DNA of 64,000 nucleotides from Deltaproteobacteria bacterium (GTDB lineage Bacteria; Myxococcota; JADLHZ01): NCBI GenBank assembly GCA_020848545.1, contig JADLHZ010000007.1, positions 1 to 64,000 of the forward strand, read 5' to 3'. Shown piece by piece: positions 52,011 to 61,979 of this stretch (position 1 is its first letter; each line of letters starts with the position of its first letter). The notes under the pieces were generated by a model. It saw only the letters and a program-made list of their open reading frames with translations, ran no database searches and was not told where the DNA came from. The position numbers and the translations under genes were made by a program.

Positions 52011-53219
52011 ATGCGTGGCTCCATCGCCCTCGCCTGCTTGCTGACGCTGACCGCTTGTGAAGCGCCGCGCGATCCGGATCGCGAGCCGACCGGACAAGCA
52101 CCGGTGACGCCGAAGCAGACGCCGCCGGCCGTGGAAACCCCGGAGGAGCCCGAAGGCGCGACCGGCCCGACCGCGATGACCGGTGCGACAGGATCGACGG
52201 GCACCTCGGGCATGACGGGCGCGACCGGCCCCACCTTCTTGCCGCCGATCGCCAAGCTCTCGGACTACGCCGTCAACATCATCGATAGCGCCGCCGCCGC
52301 CGAAGCCGCGAAGTTCCTGAAGTACGACGGCACTGCCGGCACCGACGGCGATCTGCGCGTGGTGACCAAGGCGTTCTACAAAGAGTTCCCCGACGCCTTT
52401 GACTATATATATGTCATCACCCAGGCCGACGTTCCGGGCGGTGACTACGGGCGCAGCAAGCCGATCCACCGCGCCGCCATTGCGAGCATCGGTCACGCGC
52501 AAGCCGTGAACCTGACCGACTATGGCACGACGCGCCTGAAGAACGTCATCGTCCTCAAGTGGTCGGCCAAAGGCAGCGGCCCGACGGCGCACGAGACCTT
52601 GCACTCGTGGGGCATGCACCTCGACGCGACCTTGGGCTTCGGCACGAACAACGTGGGATCGCATTGGGGCCTCGTCGGCGCCAACGGCCAGCACGGCGGC
52701 TTCGATCCGGCGACGCTGCGCTGCCAATCGCCGAAGTCGGCGACGCCGCTCGACTGCAATCCGATCGCCGGCCAGCCCGGACGCTTTCGCTATCTCGTCG
52801 CGAGCTTCGGCACCTTCGCGAACGGCGGCGACACCAAGCCCTTCTCGCCGATCGAGCTGTACCTGATGGGCCTCGTGCCGGCGGCCGACGTGCAGCCGAT
52901 CCTGCGGCCGAAGAACGCGACGAGCGCAGGCGTCGACGCGACGACCGACTCCATCGACGCCGACGGCATCGAGCAAACGACCGTGCAGCAGGTCGTGGCG
53001 AAGCACGGCGCGCGCCCCGCGGCGACGGCGGCGGAGAAGACGCTCACGGGCGCGTTCGTCGTCTTCTCGGACGCGACGCTCAGCGACGAGAAGTTCGCGC
53101 TCGTCGACGAGTGGGCGGCGGTCTTCGGACATCACCGCCAAGGCAAGCGCCCGTCGTTTCAAACGCTCACCGGCGGTCGGGCCACGCTGTCGACGGCGAT
53201 CGGCGATCCGCTGCCCTAA
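52011..53219 (+). CDS. Zincin-like metallopeptidase lipoprotein with collagen-like linker
   Basis: A 402-residue lipoprotein, Cys16 in LTLTAC. A Pro/Thr linker leads to a short collagen-like stretch (GATGPTAMTGATGSTGTSG, then MTGATGPT) at about 49-75. The catalytic domain has HETLHSWGMH at 194-203: His194, Glu195, His198 and a third His203 give an HExxHxxGxH pattern, one residue shorter than the metzincin HExxHxxGxxH. A beta-rich domain follows. Related proteins occur as secreted peptidases in myxobacteria; the substrate is unknown. It is divergent from the papain-like gene, and its stop shares a base with the next ATG (TAATG). Confidence 0.78.
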   Translation: MRGSIALACLLTLTACEAPRDPDREPTGQAPVTPKQTPPAVETPEEPEGATGPTAMTGATGSTGTSGMTGATGPTFLPPIAKLSDYAVNIIDSAAAAEAAKFLKYDGTAGTDGDLRVVTKAFYKEFPDAFDYIYVITQADVPGGDYGRSKPIHRAAIASIGHAQAVNLTDYGTTRLKNVIVLKWSAKGSGPTAHETLHSWGMHLDATLGFGTNNVGSHWGLVGANGQHGGFDPATLRCQSPKSATPLDCNPIAGQPGRFRYLVASFGTFANGGDTKPFSPIELYLMGLVPAADVQPILRPKNATSAGVDATTDSIDADGIEQTTVQQVVAKHGARPAATAAEKTLTGAFVVFSDATLSDEKFALVDEWAAVFGHHRQGKRPSFQTLTGGRATLSTAIGDPLP

Positions 53220-54118
53220 TGTACGACGCTTGGCTCGAGCGCGGCGCCCGCGTGCGCTTGAACGTCCCCGCCTTTGGGCCGGCGTTCGCGAAGGGCGAGA
53301 CCCTCGACTTGTTCGCCGTCGACGCCGGCAACAAGGTCGGCCCGCACCTCACCTTCCTCCACGGCTTTCCGACGTCGAGCTACGACTTTCAGCCGATCTT
53401 CGATCTCCTCTCGGGCACGCACCACTTGCTCGCCTTCGACTTCGTCGGCTTCGGTGATTCGGAGAAGCCGCGCACCGCCGCGTATTCGATCCACGCGCAA
53501 GCCGATCTCGTGGAAGCGATGTGGCAACATTTCCACGTCGACCGCACGGTGGTCGTGGCGCATGACTATGGCGTGAGCGTGGCGCAGGAGCTGCTCGCGC
53601 GCCGCAGCACGGACAACATGAAGGGCCTCGCTGGCATCACGTTCTTGAACGGCGGCCTGTATCCCGATCTGCATCGCCCGCTGCCGGTCCAACGCGCGCT
53701 GCGCACGCCTGTCATCGGCTGGCTGACCACGTGGCTCGCGAGCGAGCGCATGTTTCACAAGAGCATGCGCAACGTGTTCTCGAAGGAACACGCGCCGAGC
53801 GACGCCGCCCTTCACGAGCATTGGCGCGCGATCGAGCGACGCTCAGGCCATCGGATGTACGACAAGTTGATCCACTACCTGCGCGATCGCGAGACGCACG
53901 CTGAACGTTGGCGCGCCGCGCTCGAATTGAACGCGATCCCGAAGCAGTTTCTCTGGGGCATGCTCGATCCGGTGAGCGGCCCCGCGATGACGGAGCGTTT
54001 GAAGGAGCGCATCCGGCCGCTGCGCCTCGTCGAGATGCACGACGTCGGGCACTACCCGCAGCTCGAGGCGCCGAAGAGGGTCGCAGATCTTGTCGCGGAG
54101 TGGTTTCCCACGCGCTAG
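53219..54118 (+). CDS. Alpha/beta hydrolase, haloalkane dehalogenase/epoxide hydrolase type
   Basis: A 299-residue cytoplasmic hydrolase without signal peptide. [15 protein letters not shown] is the HG oxyanion loop, [12 protein letters not shown] follows, and [13 protein letters not shown] puts Asp116 at the nucleophile position, as in haloalkane dehalogenases and epoxide hydrolases rather than esterases with Ser. WGMLDPVSG offers the acid and [12 protein letters not shown] the catalytic His. The cap domain is helical. The substrate is not predictable. Translation is coupled to the preceding zincin gene by a one-base overlap, although that partner is exported. Confidence 0.88.
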   Translation: MYDAWLERGARVRLNVPAFGPAFAKGETLDLFAVDAGNKVGPHLTFLHGFPTSSYDFQPIFDLLSGTHHLLAFDFVGFGDSEKPRTAAYSIHAQADLVEAMWQHFHVDRTVVVAHDYGVSVAQELLARRSTDNMKGLAGITFLNGGLYPDLHRPLPVQRALRTPVIGWLTTWLASERMFHKSMRNVFSKEHAPSDAALHEHWRAIERRSGHRMYDKLIHYLRDRETHAERWRAALELNAIPKQFLWGMLDPVSGPAMTERLKERIRPLRLVEMHDVGHYPQLEAPKRVADLVAEWFPTR

Positions 54119-54144
54119 AACCTCGACACCAACCGGGGTGCTCT

Positions 54145-56028
54145 ATGCGGATGCTTTGCGCGGCTATTTTGTCTTCGTTCCTTTCTTCGTCGGCGCTCGC
54201 GGCGACGATCACCGTCAACACCTTCACCGACGAGTTCATGACGAACGCCGCTGCCTGCTCGCTGCGCGAAGCGATCGAAGCGGCAAACAACAACGGCACG
54301 CTGGTTCCGGGCTGTACGTCGGGCGGCGCCGAGGACGACATCATCGTTCTCTCGGCGGGCACCTATAACCTGACCCGCACCGGTGCGGACGAGAGTAGCC
54401 AACCGGGACGCAACGGCGGCAACGACCTCGACATCGACGGCGGCGGCCCAATCGTGATCCGTGGCAATGGGGCGACCGTCCACCAGACCCAAGCCGATCG
54501 CGTGCTCGAAATCTTCTCCGGCAATGTGTCGCTCGAGAACGTGACGCTCCGCCACGGCCGAATCCCGCTCGATGCGGGCTTGGCTGGTGACGACGGCGGC
54601 GGCATCCGCAACGTCGGCGGCAACCTCACGCTCGTCGGCGCCACCGTGTACGACAACCGCGCCGGTACGAACAGCACGGGCGTCGGCGGTCATGGCGGCG
54701 GCATCTACTCGATCGGCGCTTCGTTGACGCTCGTGCGCACGACGATCCAAGCGAACGGCTCCGGCGCGGCCGACGAGGTCGGCCAGCGCGGCGGCAACGG
54801 CGGCGGCGTCTACGGCAACAACGTCCTCGTCTATCAGAGCACGTTCATGAGCAACGGCACGCTCGAAGATGCGAACTTCGGGGACGGCGGCGCCTTGTTC
54901 GTCAACGCCGGCGTCGGCGCGAACGTCGACATCATCGATTCGACCTTCAGCAACAACGTCGGCGGCAACGGCGCCGGCGTCTACCTCGATGCGATCGATG
55001 CGCAGCTGTTCATGAGCGGCTGCACACTCCGGATGAACCAAGCCAGCCTCGCCGGCGGCGGCTTGTGGGCACCGCGCATGGTCGGCGCGATCGAGAACTC
55101 GACCTTCGGCAACAACATCGGCGGCGGCGGTATCGTCGCGGACCAACTCGGCTTCTCGATTCATCACTCGACGATCGTCGTCAATGCGGGCGGCGGCGTC
55201 TTGCTCACCGGCGCCGGCTTCGGCGTGCTCGAGAACAACATCATCGTCGACAACTTTCCCGACGTCAGCGGCGGCAGCAGCGCGAACTTTCGCGGCTTCA
55301 CCGTCGCCGGTGCGACCGGAGGCTACCCTGGCACGGCGCCGGGTGGCGTGATCTTCGTGCCGAACATCACCAGCGTCATCGATGGCAGCTTCGCCAACAA
55401 CGGTGGTCCGACGCAGACGCGCGCGTTGCTGCCCGGCAGCCCGGCGAAAGACGCAGGCTCGTGTTTCTCGCCGAGCCGCGATCGCGTGTACGTCGATCAA
55501 CGCGGCCGCTTGCGCGACGTGCCCTGCGACATCGGCGCTTATGAAGATGCGCCGCCGCTCGTCGGGCCGACCGGCGCGACCGGCGCCACAGGGGAAACCG
55601 GCGCAACCGGCGCAACCGGCGCAACCGGCGCAACCGGCGCGACGGGCAGCAACGGTGCGACCGGCAGCAACGGTGCGACCGGCAGCAACGGCGCGACTGG
55701 GGCGACCGGAGCGACCGGCAGCAACGGCGTGAATGGTACAAACGGCGCGACCGGCGCCACCGGCGCGAGCGGGATGGACGGCGCGACGGGCCCGACCGGC
55801 ACGGCCGGGACGAACATCGGCAGCGCCACGGGTCCCACTGGCCCACGCGGCGAAGATGGTCCACCCGGCCCCACCGGGGCGCGCGGCGCTGACGGCAAAG
55901 ACGGCATTACCCAACGCGGCGGCTGCAACGCGGCGTCGAGCGGTGGCGGGGGCGACTCCGGCGCCGCGCTCGCGCTGCTTCTCCTACTCGCGCTCCGACG
56001 CCGGCGGCGCCAAGCGGACGCCGCATGA
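54145..56028 (+). CDS. CSLREA beta-helix protein with collagen-like repeats, MYXO-CTERM-like
   Basis: A 627-residue secreted protein with signal [40 protein letters not shown] is the CSLREA domain that begins many secreted beta-helix proteins. Residues 50-465 form a right-handed parallel beta-helix rich in Asn/Gly ladders ([29 protein letters not shown]). A collagen-like tract of about 28 Gly-X-Y triplets, mainly GAT and GSN, follows, is broken once, and then has 8 more ([19 protein letters not shown]). The end is [12 protein letters not shown], a hydrophobic helix and RRRRR, like the MYXO-CTERM sorting tail with its Cys. It is coupled to the next gene by ATGA. Confidence 0.88.
   Translation: MRMLCAAILSSFLSSSALAATITVNTFTDEFMTNAAACSLREAIEAANNNGTLVPGCTSGGAEDDIIVLSAGTYNLTRTGADESSQPGRNGGNDLDIDGGGPIVIRGNGATVHQTQADRVLEIFSGNVSLENVTLRHGRIPLDAGLAGDDGGGIRNVGGNLTLVGATVYDNRAGTNSTGVGGHGGGIYSIGASLTLVRTTIQANGSGAADEVGQRGGNGGGVYGNNVLVYQSTFMSNGTLEDANFGDGGALFVNAGVGANVDIIDSTFSNNVGGNGAGVYLDAIDAQLFMSGCTLRMNQASLAGGGLWAPRMVGAIENSTFGNNIGGGGIVADQLGFSIHHSTIVVNAGGGVLLTGAGFGVLENNIIVDNFPDVSGGSSANFRGFTVAGATGGYPGTAPGGVIFVPNITSVIDGSFANNGGPTQTRALLPGSPAKDAGSCFSPSRDRVYVDQRGRLRDVPCDIGAYEDAPPLVGPTGATGATGETGATGATGATGATGATGSNGATGSNGATGSNGATGATGATGSNGVNGTNGATGATGASGMDGATGPTGTAGTNIGSATGPTGPRGEDGPPGPTGARGADGKDGITQRGGCNAASSGGGGDSGAALALLLLLALRRRRRQADAA
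55600..55698 (+). repeat. DNA-level tandem repeats coding collagen-like triplets
   Basis: Four perfect copies of GGCGCAACC (55600-55635) are followed by an 18-bp unit GGCAGCAACGGTGCGACC repeated twice exactly (55645-55680) and once with changes. The units code Gly-Ala-Thr and Gly-Ser-Asn-Gly-Ala-Thr. Length changes would stay in frame. Confidence 0.9.
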
Positions 56029-57887
56029 GCGCTGCTGCACGCGGGATGATCGTCGCTCTCGGGCTCACGCTCCCCGCGTGCCTTTGGATTTTTCCGATCG
56101 GATCGCCGAGCGCGCCGACGGGCGAGACGGGCGTCACTGGCGAAACTGGCGTCACCGGCACCTCGAGCGAAACCGGCATCACCGGACCCACGACGCCGAC
56201 CGGGCCGGTCGCGAGCTGTACGGATGCCACGCAAAATCAGGGCGAGACGGGCATCGACTGCGGCGGCCCATGCAGCGCGTGCCCCTCGCCGCCGGCGCTC
56301 TTCTTCAGCGATCTGAACGCGGGACCCGCGACCGGCGGCGTCAGCAACCAAGGCGCGTTCATCTCGCTCTTCGGCGAGCGCTTTGGGCCGAGCGGCGGGG
56401 GCGTCACGATCGGCGGCAAGGCGGCGGTCGTCGTGCACTGGGGCGAGAACAACGCGTTCGCGCGCGGCCTCGACATGATCGTGATTCAGCCGGGCCCGAC
56501 CGCTGTCGCGAACAACGCGCTCGAACAAGACATCGTCGTGACGAGCGCGCAGGGCCTCGCCTCGAACGCGATCAAATTCCGCCTACGCTCCGACGGCACC
56601 ATCTACTTCGTCGACAAAGCGCACCCGAGCGCTTGCATCCACTCGGGAGGCAACGTGTGTCCCCCGGCGTGCGCGGGCAGCGAGAGCGCACCCTTCGGCG
56701 ATCCGTTTCAAGCGAAGTGCGTGATGCAGGCGGGCGACGTCGTGTACATCAAGCCGGGCGTCTACAACACGCAGGATCCTGGGTCGTCCGCCGTGCTCAA
56801 CCTCGATGGCGCACGGCCGAACGGCACAGCGGCGAAACCGATCGCCTACGTCGCCTACCCGAGCGCGAGCCAAACGACCGGCCTCGTCGAGATCGTGCAT
56901 CCGAACGGCTGGTGGGGCATCGTCACGCCCTACCCCGACTTGGAGTACTACACCTTCGCCAAGCTCGATCTGCATGGGCCGGGCAGCGGCGGTCTCGAGC
57001 ACCCGCTGCCGTCGGCGAAGGAAGGGCGGCGCTTCGTCGCCAATCGCGTGCGCGGTCCGGGCGGCGCCGGCGCCGAGTGGGGCGCGATCTCCGTGAACAA
57101 CGAAGCGAAGACCGTGCGCATCTTCGGCAACTTGATCAAAGACACTGGCGGCGCCGGGACCGCCGGCATTGCCATCGTGGGCGGCAATGATGGCTCCGGC
57201 ACGAATCTCGTCGAGGACATCGACGTGGGTTGGAACCACGTGCAAGAGCACTCGGGCGGTCCGAGCATCGCGATCCTGCAATCGACGACCATGCGCGTGC
57301 AGAGCTTCCTGAACGTGCGCGTCCACGACAACCTCATCGAAAACACCACGGCGAGCCACCTGTTCATCCTCGCCGGCACGAACGCCTCGGCGGCAGCCCG
57401 CCTGAACAGCGTGCGGATCTTCAACAACGTGATGATCAGCTCCGGCACCGGCGCCACGTTCATTCGCGTCAACGACACCGGCGGCGCGATCGAAGTGCAG
57501 CACAACACCGCGATCGCGAGCAGCAGCACGACGGGACTCCTCGTCTCGGCAGCGGCGGCCGGTGCGCTCCGCTGCGAGGCGAATCTGTTCTCGCTCGCGT
57601 CCGGCGCGACCGCGTTCTCGCCGGCCGATCTCACGAGCGTGCTCGTCGCGCAGAACCGCGGCAAGAACCTGTTCTATCCGGGCGCGACGATCGCTTGCCC
57701 GAGCTGGGACGCGACGTGCGTGTCGGCAGCGCCGATCTTCGGTGCCGACGATCGTCTCACCGCGGTGTCACCAGGCTCCAAAGCGGCGATCGCATCGCCG
57801 CCGGGCACCTTCACCTATCAAGACTTCGACGGGCTCGCGCGACCGGCGACCGGCGCGGTCGACTGCGGCGCCAAAGAAGCGCGCTGA
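56025..57887 (+). CDS. Lipoprotein with IPT/TIG-like domain and beta-helix
   Basis: A 620-residue lipoprotein: [19 protein letters not shown] gives Cys19. A Thr-rich collagen-like stretch ([19 protein letters not shown], then ITGPTTPTG) at 34-61 is followed by a Cys cluster ([15 protein letters not shown]). Residues 90-185 look like an IPT/TIG Ig-like domain ([22 protein letters not shown]), and the rest is a right-handed beta-helix of polysaccharide-lyase type ([50 protein letters not shown]). Such helices bind or cut polysaccharide; the catalytic residues are not evident. The ATG overlaps the preceding stop. It is convergent with the FHA/sigma-54 gene. Confidence 0.83.
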   Translation: MSAAARGMIVALGLTLPACLWIFPIGSPSAPTGETGVTGETGVTGTSSETGITGPTTPTGPVASCTDATQNQGETGIDCGGPCSACPSPPALFFSDLNAGPATGGVSNQGAFISLFGERFGPSGGGVTIGGKAAVVVHWGENNAFARGLDMIVIQPGPTAVANNALEQDIVVTSAQGLASNAIKFRLRSDGTIYFVDKAHPSACIHSGGNVCPPACAGSESAPFGDPFQAKCVMQAGDVVYIKPGVYNTQDPGSSAVLNLDGARPNGTAAKPIAYVAYPSASQTTGLVEIVHPNGWWGIVTPYPDLEYYTFAKLDLHGPGSGGLEHPLPSAKEGRRFVANRVRGPGGAGAEWGAISVNNEAKTVRIFGNLIKDTGGAGTAGIAIVGGNDGSGTNLVEDIDVGWNHVQEHSGGPSIAILQSTTMRVQSFLNVRVHDNLIENTTASHLFILAGTNASAAARLNSVRIFNNVMISSGTGATFIRVNDTGGAIEVQHNTAIASSSTTGLLVSAAAAGALRCEANLFSLASGATAFSPADLTSVLVAQNRGKNLFYPGATIACPSWDATCVSAAPIFGADDRLTAVSPGSKAAIASPPGTFTYQDFDGLARPATGAVDCGAKEAR

Positions 57888-59231
57888 TCAGCGAAATGCT
57901 TCGGCGTCGAGCTCGAGCTGCTCGAGCCAGCGATAGACCTGCTTGCGATCTTTTCCGAGCGCAGCGGCGACGGCGCTGACGTTGCCGCGATGTTGCTGCA
58001 TCAGCGCCTCGAGCTCCGGGGGAATCTGCGCGAGCGATGACGGCGCCGTTGGCGTCGACCGCAACGGAGCGCGCGGTGGTCGCTCGCCGCCGTGAAAGAA
58101 GCTGTCAGGCAAGTGTGACTCGTCGAGCGCGGCGTCCTGGTAGAGCCAGAGCTGGGCCGCGAGGTTCTTCAGCTCACGCACATTGCCCGAGAATTCGTGC
58201 AGCACGATCCGTTCGAGCGCCTGGGCATCGAGGGACGGCAACGTCCGGCCCCGGGCGTCCGCGCTCATCGCGTGGCGCAAGAGCATCGCGATGTCGCCTC
58301 GCCGTTCGGACAGGGCTGGCACGCGCAGCACATACGCAGCGATGCGCATGTAGAGGTCGCGCCGAAACGCGCCGCGCTCCACCTCCGCCGTGAGGTCGGC
58401 GTGCGTCGCGGCGACGATCCGCGGCTTCGCGCTGACCGGCGCCGGCGCGCCGATCGCCTGCACTTCGCCGCTGTCTGCCGCGCGCAAGAGCTTCGCCTGG
58501 TTGGCCGCAGCGAGCTCGGCGATCTCGTCGAGAAAGAGGGTGCCGCCGTCAGCGCGACGGAAGGCGCCGAGCTCGGCCGAGTCCGCACCGGTGAACGCAC
58601 CCTTCGTGTGGCCAAAGAGCGCGCTCTCGGCCAGCGTCTCCGGGATCGCGCCACAGTTCAGGGCGACGAACGCTCCAGCGGCACCACTCGCGGCGTGCAG
58701 CGCGCGCGCGACGAGCTCCTTGCCGGCGCCCGTCGGCCCGGCGAGCAGCACCGGCAATGACGACGTCGCGAGCGCGCCGATCTCGTCGACGAGGTCGCGC
58801 AGCGCCGCGCTGGATCCGATGAGAGCGCTCGCCCACGGCGGCGCCGTCCATGCGGCGTGCTCGCGCTCGTCGACGACGACGATCAGCGTGTCGGCGACGC
58901 GGATGACATCGCCGAGGGCGAGCGGTCGCGGCGCGCCAGGCGGCAAGCGGGCGCCAGCGACGAAGGTGCCGTTCGTGCTCCCGGCGTCCTCCGCCACGAG
59001 CACGCCCCGGCGCAGCTCGACGTGCGCATGGCGGCGCGACATGTTCGGGTCGGCCACCGCGAGATCGGCGCCGCCTTCTTTTCGTCCGATGCTCACGGCG
59101 GTCAACACGCGGTGGATGCGCCCGACGGCGCCTGCGTCCGGTGAAGCGATCGTCCGCAAGGCCAGCGACACGGCGCGGCGGATCGCCGTCCGTTCGGGGA
59201 CCGCCGGGGTCTTTTCGGGATCGCTGCTCAA
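57888..59231 (-). CDS. FHA-domain sigma-54 activator
   Basis: A 447-residue regulator. Residues 30-125 are an FHA phospho-threonine-binding domain (VSIGRKEGG, NMSRRHAHVELRRG, AGSTNGTFVAG). The AAA+ domain from about 135 has GPTGAGKE (Walker A), TKGAFTGA (intact GAFTGA), GGTLFLDEIAEL (Walker B), FSGNVRELKN and a C-terminal Fis-type HTH (GNVSAVAAALGKDRKQVYRWL). The likely start is TTG 59231, overlapping the upstream stop (TTGA). The FHA domain and the kinase two genes upstream imply that phosphorylation triggers sigma-54 transcription; the target promoters are not in view. Confidence 0.92.
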   Translation of the reverse strand: MSSDPEKTPAVPERTAIRRAVSLALRTIASPDAGAVGRIHRVLTAVSIGRKEGGADLAVADPNMSRRHAHVELRRGVLVAEDAGSTNGTFVAGARLPPGAPRPLALGDVIRVADTLIVVVDEREHAAWTAPPWASALIGSSAALRDLVDEIGALATSSLPVLLAGPTGAGKELVARALHAASGAAGAFVALNCGAIPETLAESALFGHTKGAFTGADSAELGAFRRADGGTLFLDEIAELAAANQAKLLRAADSGEVQAIGAPAPVSAKPRIVAATHADLTAEVERGAFRRDLYMRIAAYVLRVPALSERRGDIAMLLRHAMSADARGRTLPSLDAQALERIVLHEFSGNVRELKNLAAQLWLYQDAALDESHLPDSFFHGGERPPRAPLRSTPTAPSSLAQIPPELEALMQQHRGNVSAVAAALGKDRKQVYRWLEQLELDAEAFR

Positions 59232-60541
59232 AGCGGCTCCGGCGGCGTGCGATGCACGATCCCGTCGATGCCTCCGGCGATCATGTCGGCGATCAACGCG
59301 GAGAAGCTGACGATGTTGACGATCTGCAGCGCGCGCGTCGCCTCTGGGTTGCGATAGGTGTTCGTGGCATCGATCCGATTACCTGCGATCAGGATCGTCG
59401 TCGCGAGGTTCGTCGCGAGCAGGCCGAGCTGGGTGACGAGCAGCAGCGTCGCCGGGACCGGACGGCGCTCGACGAACTGGCCGACGCCGAACGGAAGCAG
59501 CGCGACGAACGGGTTCACCGGCGCGCGCGGCGATGCGGGCTCACGCGGCTGCAACGCGACCGACGCTGGCGGCGCCGGCGCGGGCTCGGCGATCGCCGCT
59601 GGCGCCGCGAGATCAGCCCGCATACGCAGGAGCGCCTCCTCGAGCGAGGCGGCGGTCTGTAGCACGCCGACGCTCCCCGTGGCCGGACGCACGACGCGAA
59701 ACGCCACCCGTTCGCGGTGCTGCGCCACGACGATCAACCACTCATGTCCGCCCGCGACCATGCGCGCGCGCGCGAGGTCGTCCGCCGACCACGCCGCCTT
59801 GTCGATCGCGGCCAGCAAGGGCGCCGCGTCTTCGTCGAGCGGCTTCAAGAACACGTCGCTGCGCGCGGTGCCCTGGCGTTGCACCGTGAGCCGACTCACG
59901 AAGGGCGCGTAGCCTCGCGCTCGCACGACGAGCCAGTGCTCGCCGACGGTCACGTCGGAGAGGCTGAGCGGAGTGCGTCCTTGGCGCACGCCGTCGATCA
60001 CGACCTCGGCGCCCGCAGGCTCGCTCACGATCGTCACGCTTCCCGCCGGGCGCTTTTGCAGCTCGGCCTTCGACCGTTTGAAGGCGGCGACGACGTCCGG
60101 GTTGTAGAGGTTCGGATCCGGCTCGAGCTTCGGCGCGAGGCGGAGGGCGAGCTCGAACGCGGAGGTCGCGCGCTCGAGCTTGCCCTTGTCGATCCACGCC
60201 GCGGCTTCGTTCAGATGGCAACGCGCGATCGGCCCAAGATCCCCGAGCACCCACAGCGCGCGCTCGAACACGCGGCCCGCGGCTTCGAACTTCGCCAGCG
60301 CGGCGTCGGTCTTCAGCTCCTGCGCGAGGCGATGCGCCGCGTCGCACTCGGCGCGCGCGCGCTCGACCTTCTTCTGCGCGGCAACTTCCGCGCCTTCATC
60401 GGTGACGACCGAGAGCGTGATCGGCGATGGCGCGACGCGCTCGAGCGCCGCTTCGTCGATGGGCACGCTGGCGACGACGCGCGTCCCCTTGGGCGATGCG
60501 TCGGAGGCCACGACAGACAGCACCAGCGCGATCGCGATCAT
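59228..60541 (-). CDS. PEGA-domain protein with membrane C-terminus
   Basis: A 437-residue protein with a weak signal peptide (MIAIALVLSVVASDAS). Residues 55-165 are helical and TPR-like (AHRLAQELKTDAALAKFEAAG, ATSAFELALRLAPKLEPD). A PEGA domain follows at about 168-235 (GSVTIVSEPAGAEVVIDGVRQGR, PFVSRLTVQRQG). A Pro-rich linker leads to two or three membrane helices at the end (VPATLLLVTQLGLLATNLATTI, LIADMIAGGIDGI). It is placed between the kinase and the FHA activator with a 28-bp gap and a 4-bp overlap, suggesting an envelope partner of that signalling unit. Confidence 0.82.
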   Translation of the reverse strand: MIAIALVLSVVASDASPKGTRVVASVPIDEAALERVAPSPITLSVVTDEGAEVAAQKKVERARAECDAAHRLAQELKTDAALAKFEAAGRVFERALWVLGDLGPIARCHLNEAAAWIDKGKLERATSAFELALRLAPKLEPDPNLYNPDVVAAFKRSKAELQKRPAGSVTIVSEPAGAEVVIDGVRQGRTPLSLSDVTVGEHWLVVRARGYAPFVSRLTVQRQGTARSDVFLKPLDEDAAPLLAAIDKAAWSADDLARARMVAGGHEWLIVVAQHRERVAFRVVRPATGSVGVLQTAASLEEALLRMRADLAAPAAIAEPAPAPPASVALQPREPASPRAPVNPFVALLPFGVGQFVERRPVPATLLLVTQLGLLATNLATTILIAGNRIDATNTYRNPEATRALQIVNIVSFSALIADMIAGGIDGIVHRTPPEPL

Positions 60542-60569
60542 GGCGCAAGCGTAACACGCGGTGCGCGGG

Positions 60570-61970
60570 TCAGCGAGTCGGCGTCGCGCCTTCTTCGGCG
60601 AGGTCGATGACGCGTGTGATGCTGCCGCCCGCCGGCACGATCACGGTGATCGTCAGCTTCTTCTTGGCGCCCGGGCTCTGCAGCTCGATGCGATGCGCGC
60701 CGGCTGGGAGGCGGAGGTTCTTCAGCGGCGTCGTACGCGCTTGCGCCTTACCGTCGATCGTCACGTACGACCACGGGATCGTCGTCAATGTCAGCGATCC
60801 GTGCTCGACTTTCGCCGGCGGCGCCGGGTCGGGAGCGACCGGCGTCGACGCTGGGGCGCTCTCAGCCAGCACGCGCGGGGGGGCGCGATCGCGCCACAGC
60901 CACGCGCCCAGGGTGAGCAGCGCGGCGGCGAGGAAGATCCCCGCGACGGCGCGGCGACCGAAGCGCCGCTGTGGCGCGGGGGGTGCGCCGAGCGCCGCCT
61001 CGGTGGGCGTGCGATCGGCGTGCGCGCCGCTGACGATCGTGTCGAAGTCGACGCGCAGATGCTCGGCCAAGACCTCCGGCGACGCTGCGGGCAAGGTCGC
61101 GAGCCACGCGGCGATCTCGTGCGGCGCCGCGAAGTAGTCGGCCCGCGCGCGCATATCCTGCAGGAACGCTTGCGCGTCGTCGTAGCGAGCCGCCGGATCA
61201 TAGGCCGTCGCCCGCGCGACGATGGCGGCGATGCCCGCCGGCGCGTCGTCGAGCGGTGGCACCCGCCCGGCGCGCGCCTCGACCAGCAGCGCCGCTTCGT
61301 CCGGGGTTGTTCGCACGCGGCGTCCGCTCACGAGCTCGTGCAGCACGAGGCCGAGCATGAAGAGATCGCTGCGCGCGTCGACGGGCTCGCCGCGCGCTTG
61401 CTCGGGCGACATGTAAGCGATCTTGCCGCGCAACATCCCAGTCCGCGTCTTCGTCGCGCGGCTCAGCGCTTTCGCCACGCCGAAGTCCGCGAGCTTGCAC
61501 ACGCCCGCCTGGGACAGCAGCATGTTGTGCGGTGAGATGTCGCGATGCACGATGCCGAGCGGCAGCCCGCGGCCGTCGCGGCGGGTGTGCGCGTGATCGA
61601 GTGCGCGCAGGATGTGCTCGACGATCCCGACGGCGATCGGCAACGGCACGCGGCGCTCGAGCTTCGCCAGGTGCCGGAGCAAGCGCGCGACGTCCGGGCC
61701 ATCCACGTACTCCATGACGATGAAGTAGTCCTGTTCGGCGCGGCCGAGCGCGTAGACCGAGGCGATGTTCGGGTGCGAGAGCTGGGCGACGAGCTTCGCT
61801 TCGTCGATGAACCAGCGCAGCGCCTCGGGGTCCGCGGAGAGATCGGCGGTGATGCGCTTGATGACCACGAGCTTCTCGAAGCCGGCGACGCCACGATGTA
61901 CGGCGAGGAACACTTCGCCCATGCCCCCGGCGCCGAGGCGATGCGTCAGCTCATAGCTTGCAGACGGCAC
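60570..61970 (-). CDS. Eukaryote-like Ser/Thr protein kinase with PEGA-like domain
   Basis: A 466-residue transmembrane kinase. The catalytic domain (7-275) is complete: GAGGMGEVF (Gly loop), VVIKRI with the Lys, GIVHRDISPHNMLL with the catalytic Asp, LADFGVAKAL (DFG), and YMSPEQARGEPVDARSDLFMLG (APE-like and F-helix Asp). A juxtamembrane region and one membrane helix (VAGIFLAAALLTLGAWLW, near 345) lead to a C-terminal PEGA-like domain (GSLTLTTIPWSYVTIDGKAQAR, PAGAHRIEL). The domain could sense envelope ligands. It is first in the operon with the PEGA protein and FHA/sigma-54 activator, and 9 bp after the heparanase-like gene. Confidence 0.93.
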   Translation of the reverse strand: MPSASYELTHRLGAGGMGEVFLAVHRGVAGFEKLVVIKRITADLSADPEALRWFIDEAKLVAQLSHPNIASVYALGRAEQDYFIVMEYVDGPDVARLLRHLAKLERRVPLPIAVGIVEHILRALDHAHTRRDGRGLPLGIVHRDISPHNMLLSQAGVCKLADFGVAKALSRATKTRTGMLRGKIAYMSPEQARGEPVDARSDLFMLGLVLHELVSGRRVRTTPDEAALLVEARAGRVPPLDDAPAGIAAIVARATAYDPAARYDDAQAFLQDMRARADYFAAPHEIAAWLATLPAASPEVLAEHLRVDFDTIVSGAHADRTPTEAALGAPPAPQRRFGRRAVAGIFLAAALLTLGAWLWRDRAPPRVLAESAPASTPVAPDPAPPAKVEHGSLTLTTIPWSYVTIDGKAQARTTPLKNLRLPAGAHRIELQSPGAKKKLTITVIVPAGGSITRVIDLAEEGATPTR

Positions 61971-61979
61971 GTCTCGAAC

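Noticed and set aside
51906-53162. N-terminal extension of the papain-like gene to about 950 residues
   Set aside because: The extension is antisense to the zincin gene and Arg-rich; the lipobox signal peptide at 51905 marks the true start.
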